Source: Alphaproteobacteria bacterium (GTDB taxonomy: Bacteria; Pseudomonadota; Alphaproteobacteria; DSM-16000; Inquilinaceae). From it: 64,000 nucleotides of DNA. A program made the translations under genes and the position numbers. Shown here piece by piece: positions 18,871 to 28,414 of the stretch (positions within the stretch are counted from its first letter, which is position 1; each line of letters begins with the position of its first letter). The notes under the pieces were generated by a model. That model saw only the letters and a list, made by a program, of their open reading frames with translations. It was not told the origin of the DNA and made no database searches. The stretch spans positions 97,760 to 161,759 of the forward strand of contig JANQGH010000009.1 in the NCBI GenBank assembly GCA_028277405.1, given 5' to 3'.

Positions 18871-19881
18871 GTGACCGAGAGGCTCAGACCCGCGCCGGGG
18901 CACGATGCCAGCGTCCTGGTTCTGGGCCGCGCCGGCATGGATTTGTACCCGTCGGTCGATGACGGGGAGATCGAGGACACACAAGCATTCACCACCGATG
19001 TTGGCGGCTCGGCCGGGAACATCGCCGTGGGTCTGGCCCGGCACGGCGTTTCGGTCGGCCTGATCAGTGCCTTGTCCGGTGACGCGGTCGGCCGCTTCGT
19101 CCGTCGGCGGCTGGAGGCGGCCGGCGTCGATCTCACGCACGTCGCGACCGTCGCGGGCGACCCGCGCACCAGCCTGGCTCTGGCCGAGGTCAGGGACCGG
19201 GATTGCGAGGTCGTGATCTACCGCAACAACGCCGCCGATCTGCAGATCACCGCCGATGCGGTGGACGGCACGGCGCTTGCCCGTGCGAGGTATCTGATCG
19301 TGACGGGCACGGCCCTGGTCGCCGAGCCGTCGCGATCGGCGGCGCTGGCTTGGATGAAAGCCGCCCGCTATGCCCAAGCCCATGTCCTTCTCGACCTCGA
19401 CTATCGGGCCTATTCCTGGCCGGACAGAGATCGGACCGAGGCCATATACATGCAGGCCGTGGCGCTGAGCGATGTGTTGGTCGGCAATGACGAGGAGTTC
19501 GCGCTGATCGCCGGCGGCCAATCCATCGAAGCACGGCTGCGCGCTTTTGCGAGCCAGGGTAGGGTTTGCATCCTCAAACGCGGCTCGAACGGCAGTGTTG
19601 TGTTTACCGGCGAGCACGAGCCCGAACACATCGGCATCTTCCCGGTCGCAAGCAAAAAGCCCTATGGCGCCGGCGACGCCTTTCTGGCTGGTGTCGTCGC
19701 CAGACTGTCGGCGGGCGACGCCTTGGCCGACGCGGTTACGACCGGCTCGGCCGCCGCCGCCATCGTGGTCAGCCGGAGGGGCTGCGCCGCGGCCATGCCG
19801 ACCCCAGATCAGATACGACAGTTCATCGAAGCAAACGACATCAGCGAAGCCCGAGGGCAGGATGCACATCAAACCCTATGA
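18871..19881 (+). CDS. iolC: 5-dehydro-2-deoxygluconokinase IolC (single-domain)
   Basis: PfkB-fold kinase that phosphorylates 2-deoxy-5-keto-gluconate in inositol breakdown (336 aa). The N-terminal signature is VLVLGRAGMDLYPS followed by DVGGSAGNIAVGLARHG. The catalytic loop is GAGDAF at residues 266-271 with base Asp269. GTG at 18871 is the chosen start; a TTG at 18856, overlapping the iolD stop, is the alternative. Many proteobacterial IolC proteins carry an extra C-terminal domain and are near 640 aa; this one is kinase only. It overlaps iolB by 20 bp. Confidence 0.9.
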   Translation: MTERLRPAPGHDASVLVLGRAGMDLYPSVDDGEIEDTQAFTTDVGGSAGNIAVGLARHGVSVGLISALSGDAVGRFVRRRLEAAGVDLTHVATVAGDPRTSLALAEVRDRDCEVVIYRNNAADLQITADAVDGTALARARYLIVTGTALVAEPSRSAALAWMKAARYAQAHVLLDLDYRAYSWPDRDRTEAIYMQAVALSDVLVGNDEEFALIAGGQSIEARLRAFASQGRVCILKRGSNGSVVFTGEHEPEHIGIFPVASKKPYGAGDAFLAGVVARLSAGDALADAVTTGSAAAAIVVSRRGCAAAMPTPDQIRQFIEANDISEARGQDAHQTL

Positions 19882-20701
19882 CAACGCCAACACCCCGATC
19901 GTCGATACGGACGATGCCCGGGTTCCCCTGGCCTATTTCAACATCGTCAAGCTGACAAAGGGCGAGCGCTTTGACCACGCCGTGCCGGGTTACGAGACTT
20001 GTGTCGTGCCGGCGCATGGCACGATCGATGTCGCGGTGGGCGACGCCAGATTCACCGCCATCGGCGACCGTGACGGCATCTTCAACGGTGACCCCAGCGC
20101 GGTCTATGTACCGGTAGGCGCGTCCGCCAGCCTGACCTGCACCAGCGACGACGCCGAAATCTTCGTCGCCGGCGCGCGCCATGACGAGGTCTATGAACCG
20201 TTCGAGGTGCGACCCACTCAATTGGACCATGTGCAATACGGGTCCGACGACACCAAGACGCACCGCAAGATCAAGCACATCCTTGGCCAGTCGCCGCCGG
20301 GCAAGGTCGGCCGGCTTTTGGTCAGCGAGTTGTACACGGTCGGCGCCGGCGGCTGGTCCGGCTTTCCGCCGCACAAGCACGATACCGACCGGCTGCCCGA
20401 CGAAAGCCATCACGACGAGGTCTACAATTTCCGCTTCAACCCGGAGATCGGCTTTGGCGCCCAGTTCCTGCGGCCGGACGGCGAGACTTTCGGTGAGGTC
20501 TTTCATGTGAAGAACGGGTCGACCTTCGCGATCGACAAAGGCTATCACCCCTGTGTCGCGGCACCCGGCTATGAAATGTACTACTTCACCATCCTGGCCG
20601 GCGCCTCCCAACGGCCGCTGACCCAGTATTTCGACCCGGAACACGCCTATCAGATCGAGACCATCCCCGGCATCAAGGACATGATCGCCAAGTTCAAATA
20701 G
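19862..20701 (+). CDS. iolB: 5-deoxy-glucuronate isomerase IolB
   Basis: Bicupin isomerase converting 5-deoxy-glucuronate to 2-deoxy-5-keto-gluconate (279 aa). The metal-binding cupin segment is FPPHKHDTDRLPDESHHDEV, and the C-terminus has NGSTFAIDKGYHPCVAAPGY, both typical of IolB. The ATG at 19862 lies within the end of iolC. An upstream in-frame extension would lie inside iolC and is rejected. Context between iolC and iolJ is decisive. Confidence 0.95.
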   Translation: MHIKPYDNANTPIVDTDDARVPLAYFNIVKLTKGERFDHAVPGYETCVVPAHGTIDVAVGDARFTAIGDRDGIFNGDPSAVYVPVGASASLTCTSDDAEIFVAGARHDEVYEPFEVRPTQLDHVQYGSDDTKTHRKIKHILGQSPPGKVGRLLVSELYTVGAGGWSGFPPHKHDTDRLPDESHHDEVYNFRFNPEIGFGAQFLRPDGETFGEVFHVKNGSTFAIDKGYHPCVAAPGYEMYYFTILAGASQRPLTQYFDPEHAYQIETIPGIKDMIAKFK

Positions 20702-20718
20702 CCCAACCTGAACGACCG

Positions 20719-21600
20719 ATGATCGTCGACCTTCAGAGCATCCTGGCGCCCGCCCGTGCCGAGGGCTATGGCGTCGCCTGCTTCAACGTATTCGGCTATG
20801 AAGATGCCAAGGCGGTTGTCCAGGCGGCCGAGGCGGCCCGTGCGCCGGTCATCCTGGCGGCCAATCTCGACTTCGTACGCTTCATGCCGCTGGAGTTGAT
20901 CGCCCAGACCTTTCGCCATGCGGCCGAAGGGGCAACGGTGCCGGTCTGCATTCACCTTGACCACACTTACGAGAAGGAAACCGTGCTGCGCGCGGTCGAT
21001 CTGGGGTTCACCTCGGTCATGTTCGACGGGTCCCAACTGCCGGTACGGGAGAACCTTGCGATCGTCAACGAGATCGCCGTCTATGCCCACGAACGAGGCG
21101 TATCGGTGGAGGCCGAGGTCGGGTCGGTGCCCTATGCAGAGGGCCGTGATCACATCCGCTCGGAGATCACGACGCTCGACCAGGCGCGGGCGTTTGGCGA
21201 TGAGGGCCACATGGACGCCCTCGCCATCTCCGTCGGCAATGTGCACCGGCTGACGTCGCCGGGTGTGACCATCGATTTCGATCGGCTGGAGGCGATCAGC
21301 GGCCTTGTCGACGCGCCGTTGGTCATCCATGGCACGACCGGCATCTATCGCGACGATCTGCGGGCCTTGGCGCGCACCCAAGTCTCGAAATTCAACATCG
21401 GCACGTCGCTGCGCCAGGCCTTTGGGGCCGGTGTCCGGCGCTCGATCGAGCAGGATGTTTACGATCGGCTGACCATGATGGCGTCCGCCATGGAGGCCAT
21501 GCGCATGACCGCGACCGATTGGTTCGATCTGCTCGGCTCAAAGGGTCGCTATCCGGCCGACGGTGCAATCGAGCCGGGCCATGCCGCCGGCTCTTCCTAA
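20719..21600 (+). CDS. iolJ: Class II aldolase, probable 6-phospho-5-dehydro-2-deoxy-D-gluconate aldolase
   Basis: Zinc-dependent class II fructose-bisphosphate-aldolase-family protein (293 aa). Zinc-ligand regions are visible as CIHLDHTYEKE, SVGNVH and LVIHGTTGI, plus the phosphate-binding KFNIGT. Being the last gene of iolD-C-B-J, it most likely cleaves the IolC product to dihydroxyacetone phosphate and malonate semialdehyde. A true fructose-1,6-bisphosphate aldolase cannot be excluded from sequence alone. Confidence 0.85.
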   Translation: MIVDLQSILAPARAEGYGVACFNVFGYEDAKAVVQAAEAARAPVILAANLDFVRFMPLELIAQTFRHAAEGATVPVCIHLDHTYEKETVLRAVDLGFTSVMFDGSQLPVRENLAIVNEIAVYAHERGVSVEAEVGSVPYAEGRDHIRSEITTLDQARAFGDEGHMDALAISVGNVHRLTSPGVTIDFDRLEAISGLVDAPLVIHGTTGIYRDDLRALARTQVSKFNIGTSLRQAFGAGVRRSIEQDVYDRLTMMASAMEAMRMTATDWFDLLGSKGRYPADGAIEPGHAAGSS

Positions 21601-21613
21601 ACGGCGCGTGCGC

Positions 21614-22768
21614 CTATTTGGCTTGTCCGGACAGTGCGCGGCGGTAAAGGCGGTTCGTGCGGCCGCGCCTTAGCTTAAGCGAAGGCGGGCGATGCGGCGC
21701 CGGATCGATCGGAACAGCGGATTGAACGGGCGTACCGAGATCCGCCCGCTCCTGCGCGAGCCCGTACAGCAGCAGGTAATCGTCGGTCATTCGCTCGATG
21801 CTAAAGCGGCTCTCGAAGCGGTCGCGTACGCGTAGACGATCGAGGTCTCCTGCCGCTGATACAGCGGCGACAGCGTCGTCAATCGTGTCCACGATCAGCC
21901 CCGTAATGCCCGGCTCGATAATCTCCTCCGTGGCTCCCTGCCGGAAGGCGATAACCGGCGTGCCGCAGGCCATCGCCTCGATCATGGCCAGGCCGGAGGG
22001 TTCCGCCTGGTCGATCGAGCACAACGCGGCCAAGGCGCCGCCAAGGAAGTCTGCCTTCTCGGTTTCGCGGATCTCGCCGACAAACTCTACGATCGGGTCG
22101 TCGAGCATCGGCCTGACCGTCTCCTCGAAGAAGCCCTGATTGTCCTGGTCAATCGTCGCCGCGATCTTCAAGGGCACGCCCGATCGACGGGCGATCTCGA
22201 TGGCGAGACGCGGATGGTTGTTCGGAGATAGGTGGCCGAGCAGAGCCAGGTAGCCTTGATGCGCCCGAGACAATCGATAGAGGTCGCGCGGCAGTCCGTA
22301 ACCGACATTTCCGGCCCAGCGTACCTTGGGCATTCCCTGTCTTTGCGCGAACGTGACCGAGACCAAGGGCATGTCGTTGAAGTGGCGATAGAACGGCACC
22401 AGGTCCGATGTCTCAAGCGATCCATGCAAGGTTGTCAGCGTTTTGCACGCGTCGGCCCGAAACACTGGGAAATGAAGCGGATCGATGTGGAAATGCAGGA
22501 TATCGAAGTCCGAGGTCCGCTGCTGAACATGATCCAGCAGGATCATCAGATGCGGCCATGAGTCCGCGAAATCGGTGCCGGGCTGGTGAGACCCGGCGTA
22601 AGGGCTGACCAGCCGTGCCGACGTTGTCAGGTCCCCCCGTCCGAAGAGGGTTACGTCGTGGCCCCTGGCGACCAGTTCGTCGGCCAGATACACGACGATC
22701 CGTTCAATGCCGCGCCCCATGGCGGACGAACCGGGTGTGAACACCGGCGCGATTTGTGCAATCTTCAA
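21614..22768 (-). CDS. GT4-family glycosyltransferase
   Basis: Cytoplasmic retaining glycosyltransferase of the GT4 type (384 aa). The N-terminal fold begins IAQIAPVFTPGSSAMGRGIER, and the C-terminal nucleotide-sugar domain carries the E-x7-E motif in EPSGLAMIEAMACGTPVIAF. The start is TTG at 22768 with GGAG five bases upstream. The acceptor is unknown. It stands alone, convergent with iolJ and divergent from the exporter operon, and shares with that operon an intergenic region holding two FNR boxes. Confidence 0.85.
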   Translation of the reverse strand: MKIAQIAPVFTPGSSAMGRGIERIVVYLADELVARGHDVTLFGRGDLTTSARLVSPYAGSHQPGTDFADSWPHLMILLDHVQQRTSDFDILHFHIDPLHFPVFRADACKTLTTLHGSLETSDLVPFYRHFNDMPLVSVTFAQRQGMPKVRWAGNVGYGLPRDLYRLSRAHQGYLALLGHLSPNNHPRLAIEIARRSGVPLKIAATIDQDNQGFFEETVRPMLDDPIVEFVGEIRETEKADFLGGALAALCSIDQAEPSGLAMIEAMACGTPVIAFRQGATEEIIEPGITGLIVDTIDDAVAAVSAAGDLDRLRVRDRFESRFSIERMTDDYLLLYGLAQERADLGTPVQSAVPIDPAPHRPPSLKLRRGRTNRLYRRALSGQAK

Positions 22769-22874
22769 GGCTCCGTCTCCGACGCGGATACAGGGTCCCG
22801 CTGTTGGCTCCCCGCCGTGACCTCAAGGCCGGCTTGAGCCGACACTTCTGTGTCACGCCATGCGCGAATTGTCG

Positions 22875-22888
22875 TTGACGACCGTCAA
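22875..22888. promoter_or_regulatory. FNR box 1
   Basis: Perfect dyad TTGACGACCGTCAA (TTGAC-N4-GTCAA), the alphaproteobacterial FnrL/FixK consensus. It lies in the divergent region between the glycosyltransferase and the exporter operon, with a second copy 54 bp away. Confidence 0.75.
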
Positions 22889-22928
22889 TTCACGATAGCA
22901 GAAAGCGAGTTGCTCCGGAAGACATTGA

Positions 22929-22942
22929 TTGACCTCCGTCAA
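22929..22942. promoter_or_regulatory. FNR box 2
   Basis: Perfect dyad TTGACCTCCGTCAA, 75 bp upstream of the exporter ATPase start, a usual activator distance when allowance is made for a short leader. Confidence 0.75.
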
Positions 22943-23017
22943 GTCCGGCGTGCAGCAATGTCGGCAGATTGACCGACCGCGAGGGGGTTTCGGCAGAGCC
23001 TGAGGAAGAGGAACCGG

Positions 23018-23770
23018 ATGCCGGGCGCCGGCACAGTCATCGAAAGCGAGGGGCGATCGCGGTCGGAAGACCTGACCTTCTCGATCCGTGGGCTGACCAA
23101 GGTCTACCATATGGGCGAGACCTCGGTGCATGCGCTGCGCGGCGTCGATCTCGATTTGCCGGCCGGTGAGTTCGTCGTTCTTCTGGGGCCGTCCGGCAGC
23201 GGCAAATCCACCTTGTTGAACATCGTGGGCGGCCTCGACCGGCCGACCGACGGTACGGTCAGCTTCCGCGGTCGCACCCTTGGCGACCTCAGCGAGGGGG
23301 CGCTGACCCGTTTCCGGCGCGACCATGTCGGCTTCATCTTCCAGTTCTACAATCTGATGCCCAGCCTGACCGCGCGGGAGAATGTCGGGCTGGTGGCCGA
23401 ACTCGCGCGCAACCCGATGACGCCGGAAGAAGCGCTGGCGCTGGTCGGCCTGACCGACTGGATGGACCATTTCCCGGCCCAGCTTTCCGGCGGCCAGCAG
23501 CAGCGGGTCGCGGTGGCGAGGGCCGTCGCGAAACGGCCCGAGGTTTTGCTGTGCGACGAACCAACGGGCGCCTTGGACAGCGAAACCGGTATTTCCGTCC
23601 TCGAAGCCCTTACCGGCATCAATCGGGAACTTGGAACGACTACGATCGTGATCACCCACAATGTGGTCATCGCCGACATGGCGGATCGCGTCGTGACCAT
23701 CGCCGATGGCGTCGTGCATGAGGTGCGCCAGAACGACAGCCCGAAAAAGCCGTCGGAGCTGGCCTGGTGA
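23018..23770 (+). CDS. ABC transporter ATP-binding protein (MacB/LolD-like)
   Basis: ATPase of a type VII (FtsX-like) ABC system (250 aa). Walker A is [11 protein letters not shown], the Q-loop segment is [19 protein letters not shown], the signature is [15 protein letters not shown], and Walker B is [16 protein letters not shown], all typical of MacB/LolD ATPases. The ATG at 23018 has AGGAAGAGGAACCGG in front. It overlaps the permease gene by 4 bp and is the first gene of a three-gene operon with upstream FNR boxes. Confidence 0.92.
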   Translation: MPGAGTVIESEGRSRSEDLTFSIRGLTKVYHMGETSVHALRGVDLDLPAGEFVVLLGPSGSGKSTLLNIVGGLDRPTDGTVSFRGRTLGDLSEGALTRFRRDHVGFIFQFYNLMPSLTARENVGLVAELARNPMTPEEALALVGLTDWMDHFPAQLSGGQQQRVAVARAVAKRPEVLLCDEPTGALDSETGISVLEALTGINRELGTTTIVITHNVVIADMADRVVTIADGVVHEVRQNDSPKKPSELAW

Positions 23771-26142
23771 TCCGCTTGCTCGCCATTCTCGACCGCAAGC
23801 TGGTGCGCGATCTGTGGCACATCAGGGGCCAGGTGCTGGCGATCGCCTTGGTCATCGCCGCCGGTGTGGCGACCATGGTCATGGCGACCGGAACGCACCG
23901 CTCGCTCGAGGAAACCCGGGCCGCGTACTATGACGGTTATCGTTTCGCCGACATTTTCGCCTACGCCAATCGGGCGCCTGAGGCCATGGTCGGCCATCTG
24001 GCCGAAATCCCAGGCGTTGCCCGGGTGGAGAGCCGGATCGTCGACACGGTCCTGCTCGATATGCCCGGCATTGTGGAACCGGTGCGCGGCCAGGTGCTAT
24101 CGCTGCCCGAGGATGGTATCGCCGCGCTGAACGCCATCGTGTTGCGCCGGGGCCGACTGCCTTCCGCCAACCATCCGGACGAGGTGGTCGTCAGCGAGGC
24201 CTTCGCCGAGGCCCATGATCTTCTTCCGGGTGACGCCATACAGGCCAACTTGAACGGCCGTCGGCGGGACCTCACCGTGGTCGGCGTCGCGCTGTCGCCG
24301 GAGTTCATCTACGCGATCGCACCGGGCGATTTCGTGCCGGACGATCGCCGTTTCGGCATCTTCTGGATGGGTCGCGATGCGCTGGAAGCGGCCTATGATC
24401 TGGACGGTGCCTTCAACAACGTCACCCTGGCGATCACCCGAACGGCCGTCGAGGAAGACGTCATTCGGGCCGTCGACGACATCTTGCGCCCCTATGGAGG
24501 CATTGGGGCCTTCGGGCGCGACGATCATCCCTCCCACGCCTTTATCGATGGCGAACTGGACGAGCTGGAGGCCCTCACGACGGTCGTGCCCCCGATCTTT
24601 CTGATCGTCGCGGCCTTCCTGTTGAACCTGGTGACCGGGCGATTGATCGACACCGAACGCGAGCAAATCGGGCTGATGAAAGCCTTCGGCTTCACCAGCT
24701 ATGGTGTCGGCTGGCATTACGTGAAGCTGGTGCTGGTGATCGCGTTCTTGGGCATCGCCATTGGTTTTGCCGGCGGCTACTACACCGGCCGCGGCTTGAC
24801 GGCGCTGTATGGCGGGTTTTTCCGGTTTCCGTTTCTCTATTTCTCCCTCGACACCGCGACTTTCGCGGCCGCCGGACTGATCAGCATGGCGGCGGCGCTG
24901 GCCGGTGCCCTGATGGCGGTTCGGCGCGCGATCGGCTTGCAGCCGGCGGTCGCCATGCGGCCGCCTCCGCCGGCGAGCTATAAGCGCACGGTTCTCGATC
25001 GCCTTTATCTGACCTGGGCGTTTGGGGCGGAGGGCCGCATGGTCCTGCGTCACATGCTGCGCTGGCCGTTGCGGTCGAGCCTGACCGCGCTCGGGATCGC
25101 GCTGTCGACGGCGCTGTTGATCTCAACCCTGTTCTTTCTCGATGCCATGGACGAGATGCTGGAACTGTTCTTCTTCGACAACCAGCGCCAGGACGTGACC
25201 GTCAGCTTCACCTTGCCGACCGAAGACGCGGTCGCGGCCGATCTTCTGCATCTGCCCGGTGTGCACGCGGTCGAGCTGTTTCGGTCGGTACCGGCCCGGC
25301 TGATCAACGGGAAATTGCGCGAGCGCATGGGCATCACGGGTCGAGACCCGGGCGCCAATCTGACCCTGATCACCGATGTCGACGGCTTCGATGTCGCGCT
25401 GCCGTCCGACGGCATTGTTCTGAACGATGCCTTGGCCGAAGACCTCGACGCAAGGGTCGGCGACCTGTTGACCGTCGAGATCCTGGACGGACGCCAGCCG
25501 ACCCTGACCGTCCCCGTAAGCCTGGTCGTTCGCGAGTATGTCGGCCGGGCGGCCTATATGGACCGGACCGCGCTGAACCGTCTGGTGGGCGACGGCCAGG
25601 TTGCCTCGGGCGCCTATTTGACCGTCGACAGCGACCGGCACGACGCGCTGTTCTACGACCTCACCCACAGCCCGGCGGTGGAAGGCGTCAGCCGTCGACG
25701 CGCCTCGTTCGAGACGTTCCAGCAGTTGATCGACCAGTCGATGGGCACGACCGTCATCGTCTACATCGCCTTCGCGTCGCTGATCGCCATCGGGGTGGTC
25801 TACAACAGCGCCAGGATCTCGCTGTCGGAACGGGCGCGGGAACTGGCCAGCATGCGCGTGCTGGGTTTCTACCGCCGAGAGGTGGCGATCCTGCTGTTGG
25901 GCGAATTGGCCGCGCTGACCCTGATCGCGATCCCGATCGGCTGCGTCATGGGCTATTACCTCGCATCGCTGATGGTTCAGGAATTCGGCAACGACGTCTT
26001 TCGCTTGCCGCTGATTGTCGAGACCTCGACCTATGCCCATGCGGCGATCGTGGTGGTCTTGGCCACCATCTTGTCCGGCGCCCTCGTGGCACGGCGCGTC
26101 GCCAAGCTTGATTTGATTGCCGTCTTGAAGACGCGCGACTGA
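23767..26142 (+). CDS. FtsX-like ABC transporter permease (two-repeat)
   Basis: Inner-membrane permease of 791 aa with two FtsX-type halves. Each half has an N-terminal helix, an extracytoplasmic domain and a three-helix FtsX unit: about residues 275-390 in the first half ([20 protein letters not shown]) and about 660-785 in the second ([20 protein letters not shown]). The last residues, [16 protein letters not shown], are the family's usual ending. It starts at 23767, overlapping the ATPase stop. With the HlyD-like partner it forms an exporter or envelope mechanotransmission complex of unknown cargo. Confidence 0.9.
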   Translation: MIRLLAILDRKLVRDLWHIRGQVLAIALVIAAGVATMVMATGTHRSLEETRAAYYDGYRFADIFAYANRAPEAMVGHLAEIPGVARVESRIVDTVLLDMPGIVEPVRGQVLSLPEDGIAALNAIVLRRGRLPSANHPDEVVVSEAFAEAHDLLPGDAIQANLNGRRRDLTVVGVALSPEFIYAIAPGDFVPDDRRFGIFWMGRDALEAAYDLDGAFNNVTLAITRTAVEEDVIRAVDDILRPYGGIGAFGRDDHPSHAFIDGELDELEALTTVVPPIFLIVAAFLLNLVTGRLIDTEREQIGLMKAFGFTSYGVGWHYVKLVLVIAFLGIAIGFAGGYYTGRGLTALYGGFFRFPFLYFSLDTATFAAAGLISMAAALAGALMAVRRAIGLQPAVAMRPPPPASYKRTVLDRLYLTWAFGAEGRMVLRHMLRWPLRSSLTALGIALSTALLISTLFFLDAMDEMLELFFFDNQRQDVTVSFTLPTEDAVAADLLHLPGVHAVELFRSVPARLINGKLRERMGITGRDPGANLTLITDVDGFDVALPSDGIVLNDALAEDLDARVGDLLTVEILDGRQPTLTVPVSLVVREYVGRAAYMDRTALNRLVGDGQVASGAYLTVDSDRHDALFYDLTHSPAVEGVSRRRASFETFQQLIDQSMGTTVIVYIAFASLIAIGVVYNSARISLSERARELASMRVLGFYRREVAILLLGELAALTLIAIPIGCVMGYYLASLMVQEFGNDVFRLPLIVETSTYAHAAIVVVLATILSGALVARRVAKLDLIAVLKTRD

Positions 26143-26154
26143 TCGGAGATTGCC

Positions 26155-27366
26155 ATGCAACGGCTGGTTCGTTGGATACTTCGCCTGGGTCTCTTGGCTG
26201 TGGTCGTCGCCGGGTTCGTCTACGCGCTGTGGCCGCGTCCGGTGCCGGTCGACATCGCCGAGGTAACGCGCGGGATGTTCGAGGTATCGATCACGGATGA
26301 CGGCGAGGCCCGGGTGCGCGAGGTCTATGTTGTCTCCGCGCTGGTGGCCGGGCAGGTGATGCGGTTCGATGGCGAAGTCGGCGACCATGTGACGGCAGGC
26401 GAAAGCGCGCTCACCGAAATCCTGCCGACCAACCCGGTGTTCCTGGATGTGCGTTCGCGGGCGGAGTCCGAGGCCTTGGTGGCGGCAGCGGAGGCCGCGA
26501 CGAGCCTGGCGGAAGCCGAGGTCGATCGAGCCCAAGCGGCGGTCAACTATGCCCAGGCCCAATATGACAGGGCGGAACCGTTGGCGGATCGCGGCACGAT
26601 CTCGCCGGCTGAGTTGGACCGCGCCCGGCTGGAGTTGAGCACCGAACAGGCCGTCTTGGAGACCGCGCGCGCCGCTCTGCGCGTCCGGTCGTTCGAGTTG
26701 GAAACAGCGCGCGCCGCTTTGATCGGGCCCGAACAGGACCTCGACGGCGAGGCGGAAGGCTGCTGCATCACCGTACGCGCACCCGTCAGCGGCGAAATCT
26801 TGCGCATCCTGCAGGAAAGCGAGGTGGTGGTGCCGGTCGGCACGCCGCTGGTCGAAATCGGCGACGCCAACGATCTTGAGATCGTCGTCGACCTGCTGTC
26901 GTCGGACGCGGTTCGGGTGTCGCCCGGCGACCCCGTCGTCATCGAGGATTGGGGCGGCGACATGGATTTGAACGGCACCGTCCGCCGCGTGGCACCCTTC
27001 GCCCGGACCGAGGTCTCGTCTCTCGGCATCGAGGAACAGCGAGTCGATGTCATGATCGATATCACCGATCCGCCGACGGCGTGGTCGCGCCTTGGCCACG
27101 GCTATCAGGCCGATATCCGCATCGTCCTGCGCCGCGACAGCGATGTGTTGCAAGTGCCGCTCGGGTCGCTGTTTCGCGAAGGCGGCGACTGGGCGCTGTT
27201 CCGCATCGTCGATGGTGTCGCGACGTTGACACCGGTCGAGGTCGGCGCGATCAATGCCGTCGCTGCTGAAATCCATGGCGGTCTGGAACAGGGCGAGACC
27301 CTGGTGCTCTACCCCAGTGACCGGATCGCCGACGGCGTCAGTGTCGTGCCGCGCGACGGTGTGTGA
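26155..27366 (+). CDS. HlyD-family periplasmic adaptor (membrane fusion protein)
   Basis: Adaptor subunit of the exporter (403 aa). An N-terminal membrane anchor (residues about 9-28) is followed by a lipoyl-like region, a long alanine-rich coiled-coil hairpin (about 95-185, EAATSLAEAEVDRAQAAVNY), a second lipoyl half (CCITVRAPVSGEILRI) and beta-barrel domains. The gene follows the permease by 12 bp. No outer-membrane channel gene is adjacent. Its 3' end is convergent with the alcohol dehydrogenase. Confidence 0.88.
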   Translation: MQRLVRWILRLGLLAVVVAGFVYALWPRPVPVDIAEVTRGMFEVSITDDGEARVREVYVVSALVAGQVMRFDGEVGDHVTAGESALTEILPTNPVFLDVRSRAESEALVAAAEAATSLAEAEVDRAQAAVNYAQAQYDRAEPLADRGTISPAELDRARLELSTEQAVLETARAALRVRSFELETARAALIGPEQDLDGEAEGCCITVRAPVSGEILRILQESEVVVPVGTPLVEIGDANDLEIVVDLLSSDAVRVSPGDPVVIEDWGGDMDLNGTVRRVAPFARTEVSSLGIEEQRVDVMIDITDPPTAWSRLGHGYQADIRIVLRRDSDVLQVPLGSLFREGGDWALFRIVDGVATLTPVEVGAINAVAAEIHGGLEQGETLVLYPSDRIADGVSVVPRDGV

Positions 27367-27380
27367 CAGCTGCGATCGAA

Positions 27381-28388
27381 CTACGCTGCCGTGGCGTTGG
27401 CTTCTTCCGGGACCAGAACGGCTGCCCCCGTCAGCCTGCCGTCGCGCAAGCGGTCAAGCGCCTCGTTCGCCGCGTTTAGCGGGAACGGTTCGATATGCGT
27501 TTTCACGGGCACCTTGGGTGCCAGGTCGAGAAATTCGATGGCGTCATGCCGCGTCAGGTTGGCAACGGAGACAACTTTTCTTTCGCCCCACAAGATGTCG
27601 TATGGGAAGGCGGGAATGTCGCTCATGTGGATGCCGCCGCAGACCACGACACCGCCCTTGCGCACGGCGCGAAGGGCTGCCGGCACCAAACTGCCGACGG
27701 GCGCGAAGATGATGGCCGCGTCCAACTCCTCCGGCGGCGATTGGTCCGATCCGCCAGTCCACGACGCCCCTAGAGAGCGGGCGAACGCCTGCGCCGCCTC
27801 GTCGCCCGGCCTGGTAAAGGCGAACAGCTTGCGACCCTCGTACAGAGCGACCTGGGCGACGATATGGGCGGCAGCGCCAAAGCCGTAGATGCCCAGATTT
27901 TCGGCCTCGCCCGCCATTTTCAGCGACCGATGCCCGATCAGACCGGCGCACAACAGGGGCGCGGCCTCCACGTCCGAATAGGCGTCCGGGATCGCGAAGC
28001 AATAGCGCGCATCGGCGATCGTGTGATCGGCGTAGCCGCCATCGATCTGATAGCCGGTGAAACCCGGCGCGTCGCACAGATTTTCGTGGCCGCTGCGGCA
28101 ATACCGGCAGACGCCGCAGGTTTTGCCCAACCAGGGGATGCCGACGCGGTCGCCCGGGCTGAACGCGGTCACGTCCGGCCCGACCTTGACAACGCGCCCA
28201 ACGATCTCATGACCGGGCACGATGGGCAGTTTGGGGTCTGTCAACTCGCCATCGACGACGTGCAAGTCGGTACGACAGACACCGCAGGCCGCCACCTTGA
28301 CAAGCACCTCGCCATGCGCCGGTCTTGGAGTCTCGCGTGTCTGCAGCACCAAGGGGGTCTGGGGCCGTTGCAGAACCATCGCCCGCAT
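27381..28388 (-). CDS. Zinc-dependent alcohol dehydrogenase
   Basis: Medium-chain alcohol dehydrogenase (335 aa) of the propanol-preferring (AdhA/AdhP-like) type. The catalytic zinc site is seen in CGVCRTDLHVVDG and PGHEIVGRV. The structural zinc site is the four cysteines in CGVCRYCRSGHENLC. The cofactor region LGIYGFGAAAHIV has an altered GxGxxG. It probably interconverts aldehydes and alcohols in fermentation. It shares an orientation with the upstream stress-protein gene (26-bp gap), a pairing common in low-oxygen-induced loci. Confidence 0.9.
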   Translation of the reverse strand: MRAMVLQRPQTPLVLQTRETPRPAHGEVLVKVAACGVCRTDLHVVDGELTDPKLPIVPGHEIVGRVVKVGPDVTAFSPGDRVGIPWLGKTCGVCRYCRSGHENLCDAPGFTGYQIDGGYADHTIADARYCFAIPDAYSDVEAAPLLCAGLIGHRSLKMAGEAENLGIYGFGAAAHIVAQVALYEGRKLFAFTRPGDEAAQAFARSLGASWTGGSDQSPPEELDAAIIFAPVGSLVPAALRAVRKGGVVVCGGIHMSDIPAFPYDILWGERKVVSVANLTRHDAIEFLDLAPKVPVKTHIEPFPLNAANEALDRLRDGRLTGAAVLVPEEANATAA

Positions 28389-28414
28389 CGCCGCCCTCCG
28401 TTGAATGGGCCGGT

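Noticed and set aside
21603..21614. GGCGC-GT-GCGCC inverted repeat between iolJ and the glycosyltransferase as terminator
   Set aside because: The two-base loop is too small and there is no T-run.
25123..27276. 717-codon minus-strand open frame opposite the exporter permease and HlyD genes
   Set aside because: It is antisense to two well-supported genes, has shadow composition rich in Asp/His/Arg/Gln with no domain pattern, and arises from high GC at third positions.
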